Shown piece after piece: positions 26,641-33,723 of a stretch of 33,723 nucleotides of DNA. The DNA is taken from the NCBI GenBank assembly GCA_947627125.1, contig CANQUY010000002.1, positions 1 through 33,723 on the forward strand. Reading direction: 5' to 3'. The stretch is from an uncultured Clostridia bacterium (GTDB lineage: Bacteria > Bacillota > Clostridia > Christensenellales > Borkfalkiaceae). How positions within the stretch are numbered: the stretch's first letter is position 1; every line of letters starts with the position of its first letter. The notes beneath the pieces are model-generated. The model saw only the letters and a program-made list of their open reading frames with translations. It made no database searches and was not told where the DNA came from. A program made the translations under genes and the position numbers.

Positions 26641-28347
26641 ATGAAACATATCATGAAAAAAATCACAACAATTTTACTGACTGCGGCGCTCTGTGCCGGC
26701 GTGTGCGGCGCGTTCGCGGGCTGCGACGGGAACGATACACTCCTCGACGAACTGACCGCAAACGCCCAATCCGTCGATCCCCAATTCATGGAACTCGGCG
26801 CGGAACTGCACGTCGAGGAGGTCGGCGCGGCAAAGGGCACGGTCGGGCTTCAGATGACGGTCGATATGACGGGCAGCTCGCCCGCGGCGGATCTCCTTGC
26901 CGATCTCAGTTTCGGCGGGCAGGACGGCTACCTCATCGGTTTCGTCCGCGCTACAACGGTCTACACGGGCAATGGCGAATGGCCCTCCTCGGGGGCGCAC
27001 GACCTCTCCTCGATCGCCGCCCTCTACAGGGAAGCGGACGGGCCCGTTCTTGAAACGTCACGCGTCAGCGACATCGGCGGGAGCATCATGGCGCCCGAAG
27101 TTTCCGAAGAGCTCACAACTCTCCCCTTTGCTACCAAGGTGGCGAACAACCTGCCGCGGCTTCTCGGGGCGGCCGCCCAAGAAAAAGAGGACGGTTATGT
27201 CATCGAATACGACCTCGTCAAGGGGCTGGAGAGCGTGATAAACGGCGTCGCGGGCGTGCTCGAAAAGATCACTGTAAACTCCACGCTCAACGACATTGTG
27301 CTGAAGGGGTATATCGACGAAGTGTTGAGAACGCTCTTCAGGGGCGTCAAGGCGAGCGAATTCTTTGAAGCCATGGACTTTACGACGGCCATGCCTCCCG
27401 ATTCCCTTCCCGAGGCGGGCAATCAGGACATGTATGACTATATCAAGGAACTCTTCTCCTCCAAAGATTTTTACAATAGCCTGTACGAAAGCTCCAATGG
27501 GGCTCTTCCCAAGGGAAAGACGTTCGGGAAACTCACCGTCGGCGAGATCGGCGAGGCGAACGGAAGCAGCGAAGAGGAGATCACGGAAGCTCTCGACAGC
27601 ATCAAGGCTCCCTTTGCACAGCTGAAGGAGAACGTCATCGGCGGGCTTCTTGCCCTTATGACGAACGGAAGCGCGAGCGGAAAGCTCGACAAGGCAAAGA
27701 TCTCCCTCTCCTTCGATCAGAACAAGACGCTCAAGGGCATGGACGTTGAAGTGAGCGGACTTGAGATCACAATGGCCCAGCCCATGGCATCCTTCCCCCA
27801 AGCCATGACGGTGAAGGCGGACGGAACGGTGAGCATGACCCTCCCCGCCGAAGTTTCTCTCAGCTCGCTCAGCGGCATGCGGTATTATTCCGATGAATAT
27901 CAAAAAGGGGTATTTGAATTGGGCACGACGGAGCCCGCGGAGTACGAATGGTACATGGACCTCGGCAGAGATGGCAACTATGAGGATCATCAATTCTATA
28001 TGACCATAGAAACGGCCGTTACCGTCGAGAGCGACAGCGTGACATATTACCTGCACGGTGAAGAGGACGGGATCGATCTGGAATTTACGATCCCCATGGA
28101 GGAAATCGAGATCCAGCTTCAGGATCGCGACTACATCATATCGACACAGCTGTGGGCTACTCACGAGGGGCAAGAATATTCGATGACGCTGTGGTTCCAA
28201 TTTTCAGAGTGCGGAGAGGAATATATGCTTTCCATCATCTATCAAGCACGGTTCGACAATGCGCCTATGGACGGCTCTTCCTATGGGTCGGACACCTTGC
28301 CGGAAGTATTTCTCCCCTACGCCCGTGCCGTGAAAACCATCGCATAA
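26641..28347 (+). CDS. Large hypothetical lipoprotein
   Basis: 568 aa; signal peptide with lipobox AFAGC; no enzymatic motif recognised. Confidence 0.85.
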   Translation: MKHIMKKITTILLTAALCAGVCGAFAGCDGNDTLLDELTANAQSVDPQFMELGAELHVEEVGAAKGTVGLQMTVDMTGSSPAADLLADLSFGGQDGYLIGFVRATTVYTGNGEWPSSGAHDLSSIAALYREADGPVLETSRVSDIGGSIMAPEVSEELTTLPFATKVANNLPRLLGAAAQEKEDGYVIEYDLVKGLESVINGVAGVLEKITVNSTLNDIVLKGYIDEVLRTLFRGVKASEFFEAMDFTTAMPPDSLPEAGNQDMYDYIKELFSSKDFYNSLYESSNGALPKGKTFGKLTVGEIGEANGSSEEEITEALDSIKAPFAQLKENVIGGLLALMTNGSASGKLDKAKISLSFDQNKTLKGMDVEVSGLEITMAQPMASFPQAMTVKADGTVSMTLPAEVSLSSLSGMRYYSDEYQKGVFELGTTEPAEYEWYMDLGRDGNYEDHQFYMTIETAVTVESDSVTYYLHGEEDGIDLEFTIPMEEIEIQLQDRDYIISTQLWATHEGQEYSMTLWFQFSECGEEYMLSIIYQARFDNAPMDGSSYGSDTLPEVFLPYARAVKTIA

Positions 28348-28362
28348 GTTGCAAAAAATTCA

Positions 28363-28392
28363 GTCCGACGGAATCCCGTCGGACTTTTTTTT
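28363..28392 (+). terminator. Intrinsic terminator
   Basis: GTCCGACGG-AATC-CCGTCGGAC-TTTTTTTT. Confidence 0.93.
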
Positions 28393-28445
28393 ACGGTTTT
28401 CCCCGCGCTCATGCCGAATCCCGTTGAACGCACGGCGGTCCGTGG

Positions 28446-28595
28446 GCGGCGTCATGCTGAGAACGGGAGCACAACGCAGTCTACGGAAGACGTACCGAAG
28501 CATCTCGCCGCATGCAAACACGGACATTCGCCGCGAGATTCTTCGGATTAGTTTCCGTCCTCTCCTCCCTCTCCGTTTCTCAGAATGACGCGGCC
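28446..28595 (+). repeat. Family A element, copy A17
   Basis: L+R arms. Confidence 0.92.
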
Positions 28596-28611
28596 GCGGT
28601 GAGGTCCGTGG

Positions 28612-28762
28612 GCGGCGTCATGCTGAGAACGGGAGCACAACGCAGTCTACGGAAGACGTACCGAAGCATCTCGCCACATGCAAACACGGACATTCGCCGC
28701 GAGATTCTTCGGGTTAGTTTCCGTCCTCTCCTCCCTCTCCGTTTCTCAGAATGACGCGGCGG
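28612..28762 (+). repeat. Family A element, copy A18
   Basis: L+R arms, 166 bp from A17. Confidence 0.92.
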
Positions 28763-28834
28763 GGCGGGTCGCTCTTGCTGAGCGGTTGGTGCGGTATTCC
28801 GCGCCCCTTCTCAGAATGCCGCGGCGGGGCAAGG

Positions 28835-30100
28835 CTACCTTATGATCACCAAATTCTTCTTTGCGCGGGTGATGGCGGTGTACAGCCATTCGCGGCCGTC
28901 CGAGAAAAGACGGCTCTCGTCGAGCACGACCACCGTGTCGTACTCCGAGCCCTGCGACTTGTGGCAGGTGACGGCGTAGGCGAATTCAAACCGCGCGATC
29001 GTATCCTCCCGCCGCACCTTCGTGCTTCTCAGCGCCCCGAAGTTGTTCTCATGCACCAGCCGCCCGTCCGCGAGCAGGCAGGCCTTTGCGCCGTAATTGT
29101 GAAAGTACCTTCCCTCGTAAAAAATGCCCGCGTCGAAGGGAAGATTTCCCACGGCGGAATCGAGAAAGTCGGCCTGAAAGTCGAGCATGCCCAGTCCGTC
29201 CTCCCCCTCCCGCACGTCAAAGCAGTTTCCGATGATGCCGTTGACAAGGTGGAAATTCCCCTCTTCGTCCAAGGGCTTGGACCAATCGTTGAGAGTGCAG
29301 ATGAGTTTTTCCCCCTCAATGGGCAGGGCATTTTCGGCAGAAATGCCCATATATGTGCGAAATTCGCGGTTGATGATGCTCCGCGTCCTGTTCGTGCCGA
29401 CGATGATTTGGTCGGCCTTTAAAAAAAGCTCCTGCCGCTGCTCCGCCGTGAGGGCATTCTTGGGAATGACGGCGGCGTTTTCGCCATAGCGGCCGTAGGG
29501 CAGAAATTTCCCCGCGCGGACGGCCTCGGACATGCGAACAATGGGGTTGTCCCGCTCCTGCCGCACGATCTCTTTGAGGGTGATGACGGGCATTTTCATG
29601 AGGGAATTGGTGCCGTACACGGGCGGGAGCTGGGCGGGGTCGCCGCAGAAAAGACACTTGATGCCGAAGGAGAGCAAATCGCGCAATAAGTCGTCGGAAA
29701 CCATGCTCGTTTCGTCCACGACAATGAGCTGAATTTCCTTGGGGAGGCCGCTCTTGAGAACAAAGCGGAGGAACTGTTCGGAGATGATCTCGCCGTCCTC
29801 GTTGATTTCGACGTCCTCCTCCCGCGTATAGATGAGGCTGTGAATGGTGGAAGCGGGCGTCCCGCCGCGGATGAGCACGGAGGCGGCTTTCCCCGTGGGC
29901 GCGACAAAGACGGCGCTTTCCCCGGGAACGAGCCCCATCTTTCGCACGATATAATCCACGAGAAAGGTCTTGCCCGTGCCCGCGTAGCCGCAGAGGACAA
30001 AGATCTGTGTATTCAGATGAAAATACCATTCCTCAATGAGCGCGGCGGCCTCGCTCTGGTCGGCCGTGAGGGTGGGAATGGGAGCGACTTCTCTCTTCAT
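28835..30100 (-). CDS. RecD-like superfamily 1 DNA helicase (AAA family ATPase)
   Basis: Walker A GYAGTGKTFLVDYI, VDETSMVSDDLL, C-terminal UvrD_C_2-type AYAVTCHKSQGSEYDTVVVLDE, TAITRAKKNLVII. Confidence 0.92.
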   Translation of the reverse strand: MKREVAPIPTLTADQSEAAALIEEWYFHLNTQIFVLCGYAGTGKTFLVDYIVRKMGLVPGESAVFVAPTGKAASVLIRGGTPASTIHSLIYTREEDVEINEDGEIISEQFLRFVLKSGLPKEIQLIVVDETSMVSDDLLRDLLSFGIKCLFCGDPAQLPPVYGTNSLMKMPVITLKEIVRQERDNPIVRMSEAVRAGKFLPYGRYGENAAVIPKNALTAEQRQELFLKADQIIVGTNRTRSIINREFRTYMGISAENALPIEGEKLICTLNDWSKPLDEEGNFHLVNGIIGNCFDVREGEDGLGMLDFQADFLDSAVGNLPFDAGIFYEGRYFHNYGAKACLLADGRLVHENNFGALRSTKVRREDTIARFEFAYAVTCHKSQGSEYDTVVVLDESRLFSDGREWLYTAITRAKKNLVIIR

Positions 30101-30106
30101 GCCTCT

Positions 30107-30135
30107 ATTATATCACGCCTCTTGAAAAAAGGCAA
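30107..30135 (-). promoter_or_regulatory. Promoter abutting the helicase start codon
   Basis: Minus strand TTGCCT (30135-30130), 17 bp, TATAAT (30112-30107), then agaggc-ATG. Confidence 0.75.
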
Positions 30136-30206
30136 ACGTCTGTTCTGTAGTTTATGAAAAAATCCGCCGCCCAAGCGACGGAGTAAGATGAACGCGCCGA
30201 CCGTTC

Positions 30207-30227
30207 ATTCAGAGCGTAGCGATGAAT
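30207..30227 (+). repeat. Minimal single hairpin (family C variant)
   Basis: ATTCAGAGCGTAGCGATGAAT. Confidence 0.6.
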
Positions 30228-30263
30228 CCCGTTAGACCAACGGACCCCCGTGCGTTTTATGGG

Positions 30264-30284
30264 ATCCTTCGCTGCGCTCAGGAT
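30264..30284 (+). repeat. Minimal single hairpin (family C, reverse orientation)
   Basis: ATCCTTCGCTGCGCTCAGGAT. Confidence 0.7.
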
Positions 30285-30365
30285 GAGCGGAGCGGCAGGA
30301 TGAACGCGGGGGGCGAGTACACCGACGGCGGCGTTCTGTATGCGTCATGGCGCCCCGCACAGGCA

Positions 30366-30455
30366 TTCTAATCACGTCATGGTGAGCAACGTCGAACCAT
30401 CACCTTATTTATAATGCGGTGATCCTTCGACTACGCTCAGGATGACGTGATTGGG
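30366..30455 (-). repeat. Family B element, copy B2 (spacer inverted relative to B1/B3)
   Basis: tctaatcacgtc ATGGTGAGCAACGTCGAACCAT caccttatttataatgcggtg ATCCTTCGACTACGCTCAGGAT gacgtgattggga; spacer is the exact reverse complement of B3's. Confidence 0.88.
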
Positions 30456-30553
30456 AACAGCGGGGCGGCAGGATGAACGCGCGGGTAGCAAGACGCCGCC
30501 GTCGCACGGGACATGACGCGGCGCATTTTTCGCAACTTATGCTGCAATTTTCG

Positions 30554-33007
30554 CTATTCGTTGTAGAATATGAGCTTGCCGTCCTGCTCGTCGACTGTCA
30601 CGTTGCCGCTGTGGAGATTCCCCTTCAACAGCTCCTCCGAGAGGCCGTCCTCCACCAGCTTCTGCACCGTCCGCTTGAGGGGGCGGGCGCCGTATTCGTC
30701 CGAATATCCCCGTTCGACGATGAGATCCTTGGCCGCCGCCGTCACGGTGAGGCGGATCTTCTGCCCCTCCAGCCGCTTGTTGAGCCCCGCAAGGAGCTTG
30801 TCGCAGATGACGGCCGCGTTCTCCCTGCTCAGCTTGTGGAAGATAATGACGTCGTCGAGCCGATTCAAAAACTCGGGACGGAACTGCTTTTTGAGGGCCT
30901 CGTCAATGTTCCTTCTCATGTCCTCATACTCGCTCGCCTCGTCCGCCGCCCCGAAGCCCAAGGAGAGCTCCTTCACGGCATGCGCGCCGACGTTCGACGT
31001 CAGAATAATGACGGTATTTTTGAAATTGACGGTCCGTCCCCTGCTGTCGGTCAGCCGCCCGTCGTCAAGGATCTGAAGCAGGAGGTTGAAGATATCGGGG
31101 TGGGCCTTTTCGACCTCATCGAAGAGGACGACGGAGTAGGGCTTCTTCCGCACCTTGCCCGTGAGATATCCCTCGCCGTCGTCGTAGCCCACATACCCCG
31201 GGGCCGCGCCGATGAGCTTGGAAACCGAGCTCTTATCCATATATTCGGACATGTCGAGGCGGATCATCATTGATTCGTCGCCGAACATGCTCTCCGCGAG
31301 GGCCTTACAAAGATCCGTCTTGCCCACGCCCGTGGGACCCACAAAGATGAAGGAGCCGATGGGACGGTTGGGGTCCTTGAGGCCCGCTCTCGCCCTGCGG
31401 ATGGCCTTTGCGACGGCGGAAACGGCCTCGTCCTGCCCGACAATGCGGCGGTGGAGTTCCTCTTCGAGGTGCAAAAGACGCTCGCTCTCCTTCTCGTTCA
31501 GCTTTGCAAGGGGAACGCCCGAGCGGTCGGAAACGATCTCCGCAATGTCCTCCGCGCCGATGCTGATATGGGCGCGGCTCTTCTTCATCCGCCAATCGCG
31601 GCGCATGGCATTGACCTTTTCGGTGAGCTCTCTCACCTCTCTTGCGAGCGTCGCCTCGTTCTCGTCCCCCCACTTTCTCGCCTTCTCCCAATCGGACGTA
31701 AGACGGACGAGCCGATCTTCCGCCTCGTGCAGTTCCGCGGGGCCGTTGTAGGCGTTGAGGCGGGCGCGGGAGGCCGCTTCGTCCACGAGATCGATGGCCT
31801 TGTCGGGCAAAAATCTGTCACTTATGTAACGATCTGAGAGTTTCGCCGCCGCCTCGATGGCCTCCTCGGTGATGACGACGTTGTGGTGCGCCTCATACTT
31901 GTCGCGCACGCCGCGGAGAATGATGATCGTGTCCTCAACGGAGGGCTGGTCCACCATGACGGGCGTGAAACGGCGTTCGAGGGCGGGGTCCTTCTCGATA
32001 AAACGATATTCCTCAACGGTCGTTGCGCCGACCGTCTGGAGCTCCCCCCGCGCGAGCATGGGCTTCAGAATATTGGAGGCGTCCAACGCTCCGTCGGAGG
32101 AACTGCCCGCCCCCACAATGGTGTGGATCTCGTCGATAAAGAGAATGATATTCTTGTCCGCCATGACGGTATCGACGATATTTTTGAGCCGTTCCTCGAA
32201 GTCGCCGCGGTAGCGCGTCCCCGCGAGAAGCCCCGTTAAATTTAATGAAAATACGATTTTATCGCTCAATAAGTCGGGCACTTCGCCGTTTGCAATGGCC
32301 TGCGCGAGGCCCTCGACGACTGCGCTCTTCCCGACGCCCGGCTCCCCGATGAGAACGGGGTTATTCTTCGTCCTCCGCGACAGGATCTGAATGACTTTTT
32401 CGATTTCCTTGCGGCGGCCGATGACGGGGTCGAGCTTTCCCTCCCTCGCCTTTTTGGTGAGGTCCACGCCATAGGGCAGGAGCCTGTCGTCCACGGTGGG
32501 AATGGGGCGGTAGTCGGTGCGCCTGATTTCGCGCTCCGTGCCGCCGAGGGGCTCCGCCTTGGGCTCATAGGCCGCGCCGCCGATAAAGGACTCCGTGCGT
32601 TCGATGAGCAGGGGCAGGTCGATATGCATGCCCGCGAGGATGGCGTATGCGACGCTCTCCTCCTCGTTGAGAACGGCGAGAAGAAGGTGTTCGGTGCCCG
32701 TAAGCGCGCCGAAATTTCCGTCCCTGCGGGCATACTCCTCGGCAAGGGTGAACATGTTCTTGGTGCGTGGGGTGAAGTCGAACTTGATCGTCGCCTCGTG
32801 AGAGATGGCGCGGCGGAAGAGGTCGCGGTAGACGGTGTATTCGACGCCCGACGCCGTCAGAAGCCGCCCCGCCGTGCTCTCGGGGACCTCGAGCATGGCA
32901 AGGATCACATGTTCGCTGCCGATATAGTTGGTCTTATAGTAGCGCGCGCTCTTTTCCGCCTGCTGTATGACCTGCCTTAAATGATCCGAATAAAATTTAT
33001 TGTCCAA
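30554..33007 (-). CDS. clpC: ATP-dependent Clp protease ATP-binding subunit, ClpC type
   Basis: Clp N domain, two AAA+ modules ([32 protein letters not shown]), LGFGA ClpP-loop-like motif, [18 protein letters not shown] start at 33007 with AGGAG SD preferred over the longer track ORF. Confidence 0.95.
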   Translation of the reverse strand: MDNKFYSDHLRQVIQQAEKSARYYKTNYIGSEHVILAMLEVPESTAGRLLTASGVEYTVYRDLFRRAISHEATIKFDFTPRTKNMFTLAEEYARRDGNFGALTGTEHLLLAVLNEEESVAYAILAGMHIDLPLLIERTESFIGGAAYEPKAEPLGGTEREIRRTDYRPIPTVDDRLLPYGVDLTKKAREGKLDPVIGRRKEIEKVIQILSRRTKNNPVLIGEPGVGKSAVVEGLAQAIANGEVPDLLSDKIVFSLNLTGLLAGTRYRGDFEERLKNIVDTVMADKNIILFIDEIHTIVGAGSSSDGALDASNILKPMLARGELQTVGATTVEEYRFIEKDPALERRFTPVMVDQPSVEDTIIILRGVRDKYEAHHNVVITEEAIEAAAKLSDRYISDRFLPDKAIDLVDEAASRARLNAYNGPAELHEAEDRLVRLTSDWEKARKWGDENEATLAREVRELTEKVNAMRRDWRMKKSRAHISIGAEDIAEIVSDRSGVPLAKLNEKESERLLHLEEELHRRIVGQDEAVSAVAKAIRRARAGLKDPNRPIGSFIFVGPTGVGKTDLCKALAESMFGDESMMIRLDMSEYMDKSSVSKLIGAAPGYVGYDDGEGYLTGKVRKKPYSVVLFDEVEKAHPDIFNLLLQILDDGRLTDSRGRTVNFKNTVIILTSNVGAHAVKELSLGFGAADEASEYEDMRRNIDEALKKQFRPEFLNRLDDVIIFHKLSRENAAVICDKLLAGLNKRLEGQKIRLTVTAAAKDLIVERGYSDEYGARPLKRTVQKLVEDGLSEELLKGNLHSGNVTVDEQDGKLIFYNE

Positions 33008-33060
33008 GGGATACTCCTTTTGAAGTTGTCGTTTGGGACGCCCCGCCCCCCTACCCAACC

Positions 33061-33155
33061 GTTCTAATCACGTCACCCTGAGCAACGTCGAAGGGTCACC
33101 GCATTATAAATAAGGTGATGGTTCGACTACGCTCACCATGACGTGATTGGAATGC
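33061..33155 (+). repeat. Family B element, copy B3
   Basis: gttctaatcacgtca CCCTGAGCAACGTCGAAGGG tcaccgcattataaataaggtg ATGGTTCGACTACGCTCACCAT gacgtgattggaat. Confidence 0.9.
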
Positions 33156-33234
33156 CTGCGCGGGGCGCTATGACGTGATTGGAATGCCTGCGCGGGGTGC
33201 TATGACGTGATTGGAATGCCTCCGTAGTGGCATA
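33139..33234 (+). repeat. 32-bp tandem repeat, three units, overlapping the B3 right end
   Basis: tgacgtgattggaatgcctgcgcggggcgcta (33139-33170), same with one change (33171-33202), diverged third unit (33203-33234). Confidence 0.88.
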
Positions 33235-33267
33235 GGCGTAGATTTCACACTACCCAACCGTTCATTC

Positions 33268-33723
33268 TCACACCACGATCTCCATTCTGCGCATGACTTT
33301 GTTTGTCTGCTCGGCGCGGTAGACGGAACGCTCCGTTTCCGTGAGGACGCGGCCGTTGAGGTGGTCGATATTCGCGGGGCGCATGGCGACGATGTGATCG
33401 TCAAGCTCCGCCAAGATCTCCTCTTCCGTCCTGTCCGTGCCGAGATATCCGAACAGAATGCCGAGCTTGAAGTCGGCCGTGAATTCCATGAACTCCTTGA
33501 TACCGAGCAGACAGCAGTTCGAGAGGACGCCGTAAGCGCGCAGAACGCGGTCGCGAAGGGAAAGTCCCCCCTCCGTCTTCATGTTCTCCCGCTCGCGCAG
33601 TTCAAACTGCACAATGAGCTTCACCGCCTTCTCGACGGTGGACAGGATCTCCGTTTCCGAAAAGCCGAGCGTCACCTCGTTGGAGATCTGAAAGAGATCC
33701 CCTTCCGCCCCGCTTCCCTCCCC
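33268..33723 (-). CDS. mcsB: Protein arginine kinase McsB, C-terminal part (continues off the right edge)
   Basis: ...GSGAEGDLFQISNEVTLGFSETEILSTVEKAVKLIVQFELRERENMKTEGGLSLRDRVLRAYGVLSNCCLLGIKEFMEFTADFKLGILFGYLG...; adjacent to clpC as in Firmicutes ctsR-mcsA-mcsB-clpC operons. Confidence 0.88.
   Translation of the reverse strand, partial: GEGSGAEGDLFQISNEVTLGFSETEILSTVEKAVKLIVQFELRERENMKTEGGLSLRDRVLRAYGVLSNCCLLGIKEFMEFTADFKLGILFGYLGTDRTEEEILAELDDHIVAMRPANIDHLNGRVLTETERSVYRAEQTNKVMRRMEIVV

Noticed and set aside
488-28762. IS element or complete transposon
   Set aside because: No transposase ORF in or next to any copy and no target-site duplications could be assigned by eye; only a non-autonomous repeat call is supported.
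1-33723. tRNA, rRNA or known riboswitch genes
   Set aside because: No cloverleaf, rRNA-like or recognisable riboswitch sequence was seen on either strand by eye; a tRNAscan-SE/Infernal run would be needed to exclude them fully.

Overview
The window is 33.7 kb of a low-GC-type (Firmicutes/Clostridia-like) chromosome, inferred from mcsB-clpC, spore-coat-like genes, an Agr/LytTR-type two-component system and SD usage. Most genes are on the minus strand. Recognisable genes are nth, aspS, clpC, partial mcsB, a RecD-like helicase, an S41 protease, a PucR/CdaR regulator, a GlmU-C-like hexapeptide acyltransferase, a DUF3343 plus class-V aminotransferase pair (selenium-trait-like), an XRE regulator with a divergent unlisted small ORF, and a four-gene surface/glycan locus. 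That locus encodes two domain-inverted GH3 proteins flanked by two lipoproteins, lies next to a LytTR two-component system, and has a plausible 21-bp-spaced direct-repeat operator. The most unusual content is intergenic. A dense superfamily of dispersed paired-hairpin repeats is present: about 18 copies of a left arm and 14 of a right arm of a ~150-bp element (family A), three copies of a ~90-bp relative (family B), and several single minimal hairpins. The stem at the base of each loop varies between copies with compensatory changes, while the loop-flanking bases TGAG...CGAA stay constant. One block is a six-unit tandem array with a 164-165 bp period. Many ORFs in the supplied track are translations of these repeats or antisense shadows and are rejected. 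All calls are by eye; no searches were run.
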